NCBI GenBank assembly: GCA_029226955.1
Contig: JAQXZA010000023.1
Location: forward strand, 1-47,238
Source of the DNA: Clostridia bacterium
GTDB taxonomy: Bacteria > Bacillota > Clostridia > Oscillospirales > Acutalibacteraceae
Direction: 5' to 3'
Length of the DNA: 47,238 nt
In this document: one piece after another, positions 27,664-35,107 of the stretch
Position numbering within the stretch: the first letter of the stretch is position 1
Layout of the letters: each line of letters opens with the position of its first letter
Notes under the pieces: model-generated
Seen by the model: the letters and a program-made list of their open reading frames with translations, nothing else
Told to the model about the DNA's origin: nothing
The model's database searches: none
Program-made: the position numbers and the translations under genes

Positions 27664-29151
27664 ATGGGAGAAAAGACAGAACAGCAACAGGACACCAAAG
27701 GCTTGCTCAAAGTAAGACGTGAAAAACTTGCGGAACTTCAATCAAGTGGCAACGACCCTTTCCTTATAACAAAGTATGATGTAACACATCACAGCCAACA
27801 GGTTAAAGATAATTTTGAAGAACTTGAAGGCAAAAGCGTTTCCATTGCTGGACGTTTGATGTCAAAAAGAGTAATGGGTAAAGCGTCTTTTTGTCACATT
27901 CAGGATTTACAGGGAACTATTCAGTCATATGTTGCAAGAGATTGCATAGGCGAGGAAGAATACAAACTGTTCAAAAAAATGGATATAGGCGATATTGTCG
28001 GACTTAAAGGCGAAGTTTTCAAGACTAAAACAGGCGAAACTTCAATTCACGCATCAGAAGTGACACTGCTTTCAAAAAGTCTGCAAATTCTGCCCGAAAA
28101 ATATCACGGTCTTACAAACACAGACACACGTTACCGTCAAAGATATGTTGACCTTATTATGAACGAAGAAGTAAAGGACACCTTTATAAAGCGTTCAAAG
28201 ATTATAAGTGCAATACGCAGATACCTTGACACACAGGGCTTTATGGAGGTTGAAACTCCTATGCTTGTTGCAAATGCGGGCGGTGCATCGGCAAGACCTT
28301 TTGAAACACATTTCAACGCACTCGATGAAGACCTTAAACTTCGTATTTCACTTGAACTTTATCTTAAAAGACTTATTGTCGGCGGACTTGAAAAGGTTTA
28401 CGAAATAGGTCGTGTTTTCCGTAATGAAGGTCTTGACACAAGACACAATCCTGAATTTACCCTTATGGAGCTTTATCAGGCATATACTGATTATCACGGA
28501 ATGATGGATCTTACCGAAAATCTTTACCGTTATGTTGCACAGGAGGTTCTCGGTACAACAAAGATTACCTATAACGGTATAGAAATGGATCTTGGCAAGC
28601 CGTTTGAAAGAATTACAATGGTTGACGCTGTAAAGAAATACACAGGTGTTGATTTCAATGAAATTCATACTCTTGACGAGGCGAGAGCCGTTGCAAAGGA
28701 AAAGGGTGTTGAATTTGAGGAAAGACATAAAAAGGGCGACATTCTCAATCTGTTCTTTGAACAGTTCGTTGAGGAACACCTTATTCAGCCTACATTTCTT
28801 ATGGATCACCCTGTTGAAATTTCGCCGCTCACAAAGAAAAAACCTGACAATCCTGAATATGTTGAGAGTTTTGAGTTCTTTATGAACGGCTGGGAAATGG
28901 CTAATGCTTATTCCGAGCTTAACGACCCTATTGACCAGCGTGAACGCTTTAAGGCACAGGAAGAACTTCTTGCACAAGGCGACGAAGAGGCAAACCACAC
29001 AGACGAGGACTTCCTCAATGCTCTTGAAATTGGTATGCCACCAACAGGCGGTATCGGATTCGGTATTGACCGTATGTGTATGTTGCTTACTGATTCACCG
29101 GCAATAAGAGATGTTTTGCTTTTCCCGACAATGAAATCCGTCGATAAGTAA
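27664..29151 (+). CDS. lysS: Lysyl-tRNA synthetase, class II
   Basis: A 495-residue enzyme charging tRNA(Lys). N-terminal OB-fold anticodon domain (about 55-150), then the class II core with motif 1 (YRQRYVDLI), motif 2 ([20 protein letters not shown]) and motif 3 ([15 protein letters not shown]). Full length. AAAGGAAG precedes the ATG. No T-box leader lies ahead, so it is controlled by the greA promoter. A terminator follows. Confidence 0.98.
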   Translation: MGEKTEQQQDTKGLLKVRREKLAELQSSGNDPFLITKYDVTHHSQQVKDNFEELEGKSVSIAGRLMSKRVMGKASFCHIQDLQGTIQSYVARDCIGEEEYKLFKKMDIGDIVGLKGEVFKTKTGETSIHASEVTLLSKSLQILPEKYHGLTNTDTRYRQRYVDLIMNEEVKDTFIKRSKIISAIRRYLDTQGFMEVETPMLVANAGGASARPFETHFNALDEDLKLRISLELYLKRLIVGGLEKVYEIGRVFRNEGLDTRHNPEFTLMELYQAYTDYHGMMDLTENLYRYVAQEVLGTTKITYNGIEMDLGKPFERITMVDAVKKYTGVDFNEIHTLDEARAVAKEKGVEFEERHKKGDILNLFFEQFVEEHLIQPTFLMDHPVEISPLTKKKPDNPEYVESFEFFMNGWEMANAYSELNDPIDQRERFKAQEELLAQGDEEANHTDEDFLNALEIGMPPTGGIGFGIDRMCMLLTDSPAIRDVLLFPTMKSVDK

Positions 29152-29182
29152 AAGCCGAAAAATAGAAAATTGATTTACAAAC

Positions 29183-29216
29183 AATGGGCAGTCCGGTAAC
29201 GGATTGCCCATTTTAA
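29183..29216 (+). terminator. Rho-independent terminator of greA-lysS
   Basis: AATGGGCAGTCC / GGATTGCCCATT with loop GGTAAC (one G-T pair), then TTTT. A related hairpin ends the sulfur operon at 43803. Confidence 0.85.
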
Positions 29217-29263
29217 AATAGCAAATAAATCTTGTGTGAGAATAATATATTTCTTATCATATA

Positions 29264-29278
29264 GCAACAAAGAGTTGC
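29264..29278. promoter_or_regulatory. Inverted repeat beside the regulator promoter
   Basis: GCAAC-AAAGA-GTTGC directly next to the -35 box of the XRE gene. A possible operator for self-control; only five bases per arm, so weakly supported. Confidence 0.35.
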
Positions 29279-29307
29279 TTGGTTTTGGGAAAAGATATTG
29301 ATATAAT
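29279..29307 (+). promoter_or_regulatory. Promoter of the XRE/zinc-ribbon gene
   Basis: TTGGTT at 29279-29284 and TATAAT at 29302-29307, spacer 17. The start would be near 29314, leaving almost no leader. Confidence 0.65.
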
Positions 29308-29318
29308 ATATCTAAGAG

Positions 29319-29774
29319 GTGATTATTACGGAAACAAAAAATATTATCTTTGAACTCAGAACCAAAAAAGGATTAACTCAGGACGAGCTTGCAGAGCAAA
29401 TTTTTGTTACACGACAGGCAGTATCCCGTTGGGAAAACGGTGAAACCGTACCAAATACAGAAACTTTGAAATTGTTATCAAAGTTGTTTGATGTTTCAAT
29501 CAATACACTTTTAGGTTCTCCACGAAAACTGATATGTCAGTGCTGTGGTATGCCACTTGATGACTCCACTATAAGCAAAGAAACAGATGGAACATTTAAT
29601 GAAGAATACTGTAAGTGGTGTTATGCTGACGGCAAATATACATACACAAGTCTTGAAACATTGATTGATTTTTGTGTTGAAAATATGTCAAACGAAAAAT
29701 TTCCGGCAGAACAGGTGCGGGCTTATCTTGAAGAACAGCTACCAAAGCTTAATTACTGGCGGCAGTCAAAGTAA
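29319..29774 (+). CDS. XRE-family regulator with C-terminal zinc ribbon
   Basis: About 148-151 residues. The N-terminal helix-turn-helix is clear (KKGLTQDELAEQIFVTRQAV, RWENGETVPNTETLK, about 10-65). The C-terminal part is a zinc-ribbon module with CQCCGMPL and EEYCKWCYADGKYTY, as in proteins with a Zn_ribbon_2-type domain. It should bind DNA; the target and signal are unknown. The start is odd: the frame opens with GTG 29319, which sits inside the purine-rich AAGAGGTGA, and the codon at the best distance from that site (29328) is ACG rather than ATG. Monocistronic, with a terminator after it. Confidence 0.82.
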   Translation: MIITETKNIIFELRTKKGLTQDELAEQIFVTRQAVSRWENGETVPNTETLKLLSKLFDVSINTLLGSPRKLICQCCGMPLDDSTISKETDGTFNEEYCKWCYADGKYTYTSLETLIDFCVENMSNEKFPAEQVRAYLEEQLPKLNYWRQSK

Positions 29775-29808
29775 TGTGATAAATTGCTGATTTATAGAAG
29801 TGAATTAA

Positions 29809-29853
29809 CCCTCTGAGAGAAGATATACAGTCTTTTCTCAGAGGGCATTTTTT
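29809..29853 (+). terminator. Terminator after the XRE gene (copy 1 of a pair)
   Basis: CCCTCTGAGA at 29809-29818 pairs perfectly with TCTCAGAGGG at 29836-29845, followed by CATTTTTTG. A near copy occurs at 30070. Confidence 0.85.
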
Positions 29854-29861
29854 GTTTTGAC

Positions 29862-30011
29862 TATATCTTAAACTGGATGGAACATTCTTTCGGCGGGTTC
29901 CTTTCTTATTTTGGAATTTTTATCGGGACTTTTATCTTCGTTTGGCTTGCCCAGTATCTGTGCTGGAAACGTAAAGTTAAGGAAATGAATGATTGCATAA
30001 AAAACAACTGA
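29862..30011 (+). pseudogene. Fragment of a membrane protein gene, possibly DUF3021-like
   Basis: An open stretch of 49 codons begins in frame right after the first terminator copy and ends in TGA. It reads as a membrane helix followed by a basic tail (FGIFIGTFIFVWLAQYLCWK then RKVKEMN), which recalls the C-terminus of DUF3021 membrane proteins. The first ATG (29877) has no ribosome binding site, and no N-terminal part is present, so I treat it as a remnant. A genuine small membrane peptide is less likely. Family identity is from memory of the pattern only. Confidence 0.5.
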
Positions 30012-30069
30012 GATAAAAACTATAAGTGGTGAACTGACTAGCGACTTCAAATTTATCTGATTGAATGAA

Positions 30070-30111
30070 CCCTCTGAGAAAAGACAATCTTTTCTCGGAG
30101 GGTATTTTTTT
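30070..30111 (+). terminator. Terminator, copy 2 of the pair
   Basis: CCCTCTGAGAAAAGA at 30070-30084, loop CAA, TCTTTTCTCGGAGGG at 30088-30102, then TATTTTTTT. It shares the AACCCTCTGAGA and TCTTTTCTC blocks with the copy at 29809. The bases from 30112 to 30243 hold nothing recognised. Confidence 0.85.
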
Positions 30112-30243
30112 GTCGTTATTACGGGGGATATATGTTTTATATGTGACCTTTGTAATAATCAATATAAATAAATAATATTATGGAAATAAAATGTGCGTGT
30201 GTACAAACATAGTAAACATATCAAAATAATAGGTAAAAACCTA

Positions 30244-30272
30244 TTGACAAAATTTATATCCGAGAATATAAT
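30244..30272 (+). promoter_or_regulatory. Consensus promoter of the sulfate transport operon
   Basis: TTGACA at 30244-30249 and TATAAT at 30267-30272, spacer 17. So strong a promoter fits a gene set held off by a repressor, and an operator-like repeat follows immediately. Confidence 0.85.
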
Positions 30273-30283
30273 AAAGCTACTTT

Positions 30284-30317
30284 AAAACATACAAAACATA
30301 CCAATTTAGTATGTTTT
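30284..30317. promoter_or_regulatory. Operator-like inverted repeat, probable Rrf2/CymR-type site
   Basis: AAAACATAC is repeated twice in tandem (30284-30292, 30293-30301) and then occurs inverted as GTATGTTTT (30309-30317) across CAATTTA. The core ACATACCAATTTAGTATGT (30296-30314) matches 15 of 19 positions of a sequence at 34971 ahead of the metY operon. It lies a few bases past the transcription start, where a bound protein would block elongation. Confidence 0.7.
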
Positions 30318-30321
30318 AGAA

Positions 30322-30357
30322 ATGCCGATACCGTAAGGGTAGAATATGGATTGGCAT
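30322..30357 (+). promoter_or_regulatory. Leader RNA hairpin upstream of the small peptide gene
   Basis: ATGCCGAT at 30322-30329 can pair with ATTGGCAT at 30350-30357 (one G-T), with an inner TACC/GGTA stem. No known riboswitch class was recognised. It directly precedes the ribosome binding site of the leader peptide. Confidence 0.4.
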
Positions 30358-30381
30358 AAATTCAGAAAGGCGGTGTTCAGA

Positions 30382-30492
30382 ATGTCTTACATATTATTGA
30401 AACATTTTGTATCTGTACTGCGGAATAATTGGAGAAACGGACGAATGTGCGGATTTGTATGCACATCAACGGGAGGAATTTCATACTGTTGA
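30382..30492 (+). CDS. Putative cysteine-containing leader peptide of the sulfate transport operon
   Basis: A 36-codon frame beginning ATG 30382 with AAAGGCGG seven bases ahead, a good ribosome site. The peptide has a hydrophobic/basic first half and a second half with three cysteines at 23, 27 and 36 (MCGFVC and a final SYC before the stop). It lies in the roughly 265-base leader between the consensus promoter and sbp, 51 bases before the sbp start. By analogy with cysteine-responsive upstream frames in mycobacteria, slow translation at Cys codons could adjust expression of the transporter. No terminator hairpin was found between it and sbp, so the mechanism is open. Confidence 0.5.
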   Translation: MSYILLKHFVSVLRNNWRNGRMCGFVCTSTGGISYC

Positions 30493-30543
30493 CGTATGAT
30501 TCAAACAGAAAAAATCCAATTATTATAAAGAGAGGTCATTAAA

Positions 30544-31608
30544 ATGAAAATATCAAAAAAATCAGTTTTATCTTTAATATTATCAGCAACACTCACACTT
30601 ACAACAGCAGCGGTTTTTACAGGCTGCGGAAATAAATCCGATAACGCTGCCACCGCCGCAGACCAGTCGTCACAGGAAAAAGTTACAATAACAAATGTTT
30701 CTTATGACCCGACCAGAGAACTTTATGCGGCATATAACGAAATTTTTGCAAAACACTGGAAAGAAGAAACAGGACAGGACGTTGAAATAACACAGTCACA
30801 CGGCGGTTCAGGTAAACAGGCTCTTGAAGTTGCCAACGGTCTTGAAGCCGATGTAGTAACTCTTGCACTTGAATATGATGTAAAAGCCGTTCAGGACGCA
30901 GGGCTTATTGAGGACGGTTGGGTTAGTGAATTTGATAAGGACAGCTCTCCTTACACTTCAACAATAGTTTTCCTTGTACGAAAAGGCAATCCGAAAAATA
31001 TAAAGGACTGGGACGACCTTGTTAAAGACGGTGTCGGAGTTATTACTCCTAATCCGAAAACATCAGGCGGTGCAAGATGGAACTACCTTGCGGCGTGGTC
31101 TTATGCCGACAAGCTCTACAAGGGTGACGAAACAAAGATAAAGGATTTTATCAAGAAACTTTATCAGAACGTACTTGTGCTTGATTCGGGTGCAAGAGGT
31201 GCAACAACAACATTTGTAGAAAACGGACAGGGAGATGTCCTTATTGCGTGGGAAAACGAGGCTTATCTCTCTATTCAGGATAAGCCTGACGACTACGAAA
31301 TAGTAACTCCGAGTATAAGTATTCTTGCTCAGCCGTCAGTAGCGGTAGTTGATTCCGTTGTTGACAAAAGAGGAACAAGAAAGGTTGCCACAGAATATCT
31401 GAAATATCTGTATTCCGACGAGGCACAGAGAATTGCCGGTGACAATTATTATCGTCCGTCAAATGAAAAAATCCTGAAAGAATATTCAGATACATTTGAC
31501 CTTAACATTAACCTTGCAACAATCAAGGATTTCGGCGGCTGGGATAAAGCACAGAAAACACATTTTGCCGACGGCGGAGTCTTTGACCAGATTTATGATA
31601 AGAAATAA
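30544..31608 (+). CDS. sbp: Sulfate-binding lipoprotein of the ABC transporter
   Basis: A 354-residue extracellular solute-binding protein. A lipoprotein signal (hydrophobic stretch then VFTGC, Cys28) is followed by a Ser/Ala-rich linker and the sulfate-binding fold, with family motifs [33 protein letters not shown] and [18 protein letters not shown]. It captures sulfate (possibly thiosulfate) and passes it to CysT/CysW. GAGAGG lies ahead of the ATG. First gene of the sbp-cysT-cysW-cysA operon. Confidence 0.95.
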   Translation: MKISKKSVLSLILSATLTLTTAAVFTGCGNKSDNAATAADQSSQEKVTITNVSYDPTRELYAAYNEIFAKHWKEETGQDVEITQSHGGSGKQALEVANGLEADVVTLALEYDVKAVQDAGLIEDGWVSEFDKDSSPYTSTIVFLVRKGNPKNIKDWDDLVKDGVGVITPNPKTSGGARWNYLAAWSYADKLYKGDETKIKDFIKKLYQNVLVLDSGARGATTTFVENGQGDVLIAWENEAYLSIQDKPDDYEIVTPSISILAQPSVAVVDSVVDKRGTRKVATEYLKYLYSDEAQRIAGDNYYRPSNEKILKEYSDTFDLNINLATIKDFGGWDKAQKTHFADGGVFDQIYDKK

Positions 31609-31617
31609 GGTGCAGTA

Positions 31618-32451
31618 ATGAGAAAAAAGGCAAACAAAAGAGTAATTCCGCTGTTCGGATTATCTATGGGAGTTACGCTTACAATACTCAGTCTTATAGT
31701 TCTTATACCACTTGCCTCTCTGGTGATATTCACCGCTCAGATGAGCTGGGACGAAATAATAGCAGTAATCACCCGTGACAGAGTGATTGCGAGTTTTGAG
31801 GTAAGTTTCCTGACATCGTTCATTGCGTCGGTTATCAATGCTGTAATGGGTGTTGTAATTGCCTGGGTTCTTGTACGGTATGATTTTCCGTTCAAAAAAT
31901 TGCTTGACGGTATGATTGAACTTCCGTTTGCCTTGCCTACGGCGGTAGCGGGCATTGCACTTACATCATTAACTGCTGACACAGGACTGATTGGCAGTTT
32001 CTTTGCAAGATTCGGAATACATATAGCATATACACGCATAGGCATAACGGTTGCACTGGTATTTATAGGCATACCTTTTGTAGTGCGTTCCGTTAAGCCG
32101 GTTCTTGAAAAGCTGGATTCAACCTATGAAGAAGCGGCTGGTGTGCTTGGTGCAAGCAGAACAAAGATTTTCTGGAAGATAATTTTTCCTGAAATAAGAC
32201 CGGCAGTATTTACGGGATTCGGTCTTGCATTCGGCAGATGTCTTGGCGAATACGGCAGTGTTGTTTTTATAGCCGGCAATAAGCCGTTTGAAACCGAAAT
32301 TACTCCGCTTATCATTATGTCGGAGTTACAGGAGTACGACTATTCAAGTGCAACAGCTATTGCCCTTGTTATGCTTGTTGCGTCATTCCTTATACTTTTT
32401 CTTGTAAACATCATTCAGTCAAGAAACGCAAAAATTATGAAGGGAGGCTGA
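31618..32451 (+). CDS. cysT: Sulfate ABC transporter permease CysT
   Basis: A 277-residue inner-membrane permease with about six helices. The EAA-type coupling motif is visible as EEAAGVLGASRTKIFWKIIF followed by the FGRCLGEYGSVVFIAGN region typical of sulfate permeases. It pairs with CysW to form the channel. AAGGTG precedes the ATG, 9 bases after sbp. Confidence 0.95.
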   Translation: MRKKANKRVIPLFGLSMGVTLTILSLIVLIPLASLVIFTAQMSWDEIIAVITRDRVIASFEVSFLTSFIASVINAVMGVVIAWVLVRYDFPFKKLLDGMIELPFALPTAVAGIALTSLTADTGLIGSFFARFGIHIAYTRIGITVALVFIGIPFVVRSVKPVLEKLDSTYEEAAGVLGASRTKIFWKIIFPEIRPAVFTGFGLAFGRCLGEYGSVVFIAGNKPFETEITPLIIMSELQEYDYSSATAIALVMLVASFLILFLVNIIQSRNAKIMKGG

Positions 32452-32455
32452 TACT

Positions 32456-33277
32456 ATGCACGAAGATACAAAGGGTTCAAAGTTTCTGAAATGGTTTTTA
32501 ATCGGTATAAGCATACTGTTTATTTTCGTTATGCTGGTACTGCCTCTTATTACCGTTATAACTGAATCGTTAAAAAAAGGAATAGAAACCTACTGGGAGG
32601 CAGTCAGTGACGAATATACCGTCAAGGCGGTTTTGCTTACCGTTGAGGCAACATTGTTTGCGGTAGTTATAAACACAGTATTCGGAGTTTTTGCCGCATG
32701 GACAATTACAAAATTCCGTTTCAGAGGAAAAAAGGTTCTTACAACACTTATTGATGTTCCTGTAACGGTTTCTCCGATTATAGCCGGTCTGATTTTTGTT
32801 CTTACATACGGCAGACAAAGTATTATCTATCCGTTTTTACAGGATATGGGTATTCAGGTTGTGTTTGCCGTACCCGGAATTATACTTGCAACGGTATTTG
32901 TAACATTTCCATTTATTTCAAGAGAACTTATTCCGGTGCTTGAAGCACAGGGAACGGACGAGGAGGAAGCGGCGGCACTTATGGGTGCAAACGGATTCAC
33001 GATTTTCAGAAAAATCACTTTTCCGCATATAAAGTGGGCTTTGCTGTACGGTATTGTGCTTTGTGCGGCAAGAGCAATGGGTGAATTTGGTGCCGTGTCC
33101 GTTCTGTCGGGACATTTAAGAGGAAAAACCAACACACTGCCTTTGCACGTTGAAATTCTGTTCAATGAATTTAAATATGTTCCGGCTTTTGCGGTAGCGT
33201 CAATACTTGTTATGATGGCGATTGTCATACTGATTATAAGAAGCGTTGTGGAATATAAAGGAAAGAAGGATGCCTGA
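32456..33277 (+). CDS. cysW: Sulfate ABC transporter permease CysW
   Basis: A 273-residue permease, partner of CysT, with about six helices. The coupling motif is EEEAAALMGANGFTIFRKI, and ARAMGEFGAVSVLSGHLRGK matches CysW proteins. It begins four bases after cysT, and its stop overlaps the start of cysA (TGATG), so the subunits are translationally coupled. Confidence 0.95.
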   Translation: MHEDTKGSKFLKWFLIGISILFIFVMLVLPLITVITESLKKGIETYWEAVSDEYTVKAVLLTVEATLFAVVINTVFGVFAAWTITKFRFRGKKVLTTLIDVPVTVSPIIAGLIFVLTYGRQSIIYPFLQDMGIQVVFAVPGIILATVFVTFPFISRELIPVLEAQGTDEEEAAALMGANGFTIFRKITFPHIKWALLYGIVLCAARAMGEFGAVSVLSGHLRGKTNTLPLHVEILFNEFKYVPAFAVASILVMMAIVILIIRSVVEYKGKKDA

Positions 33278-34335
33278 TGTATGTTGAACTTAAAAATATC
33301 AACAAGCAATTCGGAAATTATAAAGCATCGGATAATGTAAGCTTTGGCATAGAAAAAGGCAGACTTATCGGTCTTCTGGGGCCCAGCGGCAGCGGAAAAA
33401 CAACAATTCTGCGTATGATTGCCGGTCTTGAAACTCCCGACAGCGGCGAAATCATAATTGACGGAAAAGTTGTCAATAATACTCCGGCAAGCAAGAGGGG
33501 CATAGGCTTTGTATTTCAGAATTATGCTTTATTTCGTTATATGACGGTCTATGACAATATAGCCTTTGGTCTGAAAATTCAGAAAGCAGACAAAAAATAT
33601 ATTGATGAAAGAGTAAAGGAACTTATTTCGCTGACAGGACTCAAAGGACTTGAAAAACGTTATCCGAGTCAGCTTTCGGGCGGACAAAAGCAAAGAGTGG
33701 CGTTTGCCCGTGCCCTTGCACCTAATCCGAATCTTCTTTTGCTTGATGAACCTTTTGCCGCCATTGACGCAAAAGTAAGACAGGAACTGAGAAGTTGGCT
33801 TAAAAATATGATTGAAAAGCTGGGAGTTACAAGTATTTTTGTTACTCACGATCAGGACGAGGCTATTGAAGTAGCAGACGAAATCATAATCACAAATAAG
33901 GGCAGAGTTGAGCAGATGGGTACTCCGCTTGAAGTTTATCAGAATCCGAAAACCGCCTTTACAGCGTCGTTTTTCGGTCAGCCGTCAGAAATATCCGACT
34001 ATGGAATATTCAATACATTTGAAAAGATTGATAACTATGACAAGGTGTATATCCGTCCCGAATTTCTGAAAGTGACAAAGAAAGATGAGGAACAAAAATA
34101 CTCCGAGTCCTCTGTTGAAGGTGTTGTTGAAAAAACTTTGTTCAGAGGCAACAACATTGAAATTCAGCTACGTGTGAACGATAATATTTTGTTTGCAAGG
34201 AGAGGTCTTGACGAGCCGCCTGTTTCCGTTGGTGAAAAGGTCAATGTGTTTGTTTACAGAATACTTGTTGCACAGGGCGAAAAGGCTTATTTATTACAAA
34301 ATAAGGCTATAAAGGAAGAATATGTTGTAATATGA
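33277..34335 (+). CDS. cysA: Sulfate ABC transporter ATPase CysA
   Basis: A 352-residue ATPase powering the transporter. Walker A GPSGSGKTT (about 36-44), Q-loop FVFQNYALF, signature LSGGQKQRVAFARAL, Walker B NLLLLDEPF and the switch His in FVTHDQDEA are intact. About 110 C-terminal residues form a TOBE-like regulatory domain. Closes the transport operon; a terminator follows. Confidence 0.96.
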   Translation: MYVELKNINKQFGNYKASDNVSFGIEKGRLIGLLGPSGSGKTTILRMIAGLETPDSGEIIIDGKVVNNTPASKRGIGFVFQNYALFRYMTVYDNIAFGLKIQKADKKYIDERVKELISLTGLKGLEKRYPSQLSGGQKQRVAFARALAPNPNLLLLDEPFAAIDAKVRQELRSWLKNMIEKLGVTSIFVTHDQDEAIEVADEIIITNKGRVEQMGTPLEVYQNPKTAFTASFFGQPSEISDYGIFNTFEKIDNYDKVYIRPEFLKVTKKDEEQKYSESSVEGVVEKTLFRGNNIEIQLRVNDNILFARRGLDEPPVSVGEKVNVFVYRILVAQGEKAYLLQNKAIKEEYVVI

Positions 34336-34344
34336 ATATATATA

Positions 34345-34375
34345 AAGGGACTGACAAAGTGCAGCCCCTTTTTTA
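34345..34375 (+). terminator. Terminator of the sulfate transport operon
   Basis: AAGGGACTG / CAGCCCCTT with one mismatch, followed by TTTTTTATT; starts ten bases past the cysA stop. Confidence 0.75.
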
Positions 34376-34390
34376 TTATATGTCGCTTAA

Positions 34391-34418
34391 TAAAAAAGCG
34401 TCGGATTGTCCGACGCAC
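34391..34418 (-). terminator. Terminator of the Rrf2-family gene
   Basis: GCGTCGGA-TTG-TCCGACGC, an eight-base perfect stem; on the minus strand it is followed by TTTTTTATT, and it lies just past the regulator's stop codon. Confidence 0.85.
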
Positions 34419-34421
34419 TTT

Positions 34422-34871
34422 TTATATATAATACATTAACTGTTCCTGACTTTCGTCAACTGCCTGTCGATAATGGTCAACAAGCTGTGCAAGTGTAAGC
34501 TGTTTTGCGTATTCCTGCATAAAATCCGTCATTTTGTCCCAAACATATACATCAACGGTTTTAAAAAGTAAAGAATCATACTGTGTAGAAAAATCAGCAC
34601 AGCTCAGTATGGTAAGGTCGAGAGCGTCAATTATTTCTTTCAGGGTAATTTTATCGGCGGGTCTGGTTATGACATATCCGCCCTTTGAGCCTTTAAGTCC
34701 TCTTATAAGTTTTGCCTGACGTAAAACAGTGAGTATCTGTTCGAGATATTTGCCCGAAATATTCTGACGTTTGGCGATACTGTCAACGGTGTCCGTTTCG
34801 TGATTTTCAGAATATATCGCAATATCAATCATAGCAATTATGCCAAATTCAACTTTTGTTGAGATTTTCAC
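34422..34871 (-). CDS. Rrf2-family transcription regulator, CymR-like
   Basis: A 149-residue winged-helix protein. The Rrf2 pattern is clear: KISTKVEFGIIAMIDIA, then IAKRQNISGKYLEQILTVLR (recognition helix region), KGSKGGYVITRPADKITLKE and the dimer helix. The three clustered cysteines that hold an Fe-S cluster in IscR are missing (only one Cys, in ILSCADF), so it more likely resembles CymR, which senses cysteine supply through a partner protein. GTG 34871 is chosen as the start because AAGGAGG lies ahead. It lies between the two sulfur operons and has an operator-like sequence at its own promoter; control of both is inferred. Confidence 0.87.
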   Translation of the reverse strand: MKISTKVEFGIIAMIDIAIYSENHETDTVDSIAKRQNISGKYLEQILTVLRQAKLIRGLKGSKGGYVITRPADKITLKEIIDALDLTILSCADFSTQYDSLLFKTVDVYVWDKMTDFMQEYAKQLTLAQLVDHYRQAVDESQEQLMYYI

Positions 34872-34897
34872 TTTTTCAGCCTCCTTATACATATAAA

Positions 34898-34916
34898 ACA
34901 TATCTGATTAGTAGTA
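34898..34916. promoter_or_regulatory. Operator-like site at the Rrf2-family gene promoter
   Basis: ACATATCTGATTAGTAGTA matches 12 of 19 positions of the site at 30296 and overlaps the -10 box and start of the regulator gene. It would allow self-repression. Confidence 0.5.
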
Positions 34917-34941
34917 TATCAACTGGCGGAAAATTTCTCAA
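34913..34941 (-). promoter_or_regulatory. Promoter of the Rrf2-family gene
   Basis: On the minus strand TTGAGA (34936-34941) and TATACT (34913-34918) with a 17-base spacer. Confidence 0.75.
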
Positions 34942-34970
34942 TGCTCAAATTTACAAAAAATATCCCAATA

Positions 34971-35029
34971 ACCTACCAAAATACTATGTAATACAACGAA
35001 AATATATAAAACCTATTGAAATACTATGT
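34971..35029. promoter_or_regulatory. Two operator-like sites ahead of the sulfur assimilation operon
   Basis: ACCTACCAAAATACTATGT (34971-34989) and ACCTATTGAAATACTATGT (35011-35029) share 16 of 19 bases and start exactly 40 bases apart. The first matches 15 of 19 bases of the sbp operator. The second covers the -35 box and part of the spacer of the promoter at 35016. Confidence 0.65.
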
Positions 35030-35044
35030 AAAGTGGGTTATAAT
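35016..35044 (+). promoter_or_regulatory. Promoter of the sulfur assimilation operon
   Basis: TTGAAA at 35016-35021 and TATAAT at 35039-35044, spacer 17. Start near 35051, leader of about 57 bases. Confidence 0.82.
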
Positions 35045-35107
35045 ATCGTTGCACATTGAAAATATGACAAATTATGCAATATATAACAAAGTCGGGCAGG
35101 TGACATT

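Noticed and set aside
28348-28998. A 216-codon open frame antisense to lysS
   Set aside because: It mirrors the codon pattern of lysS on the other strand, has no ribosome site or domain, and lysS is certain.
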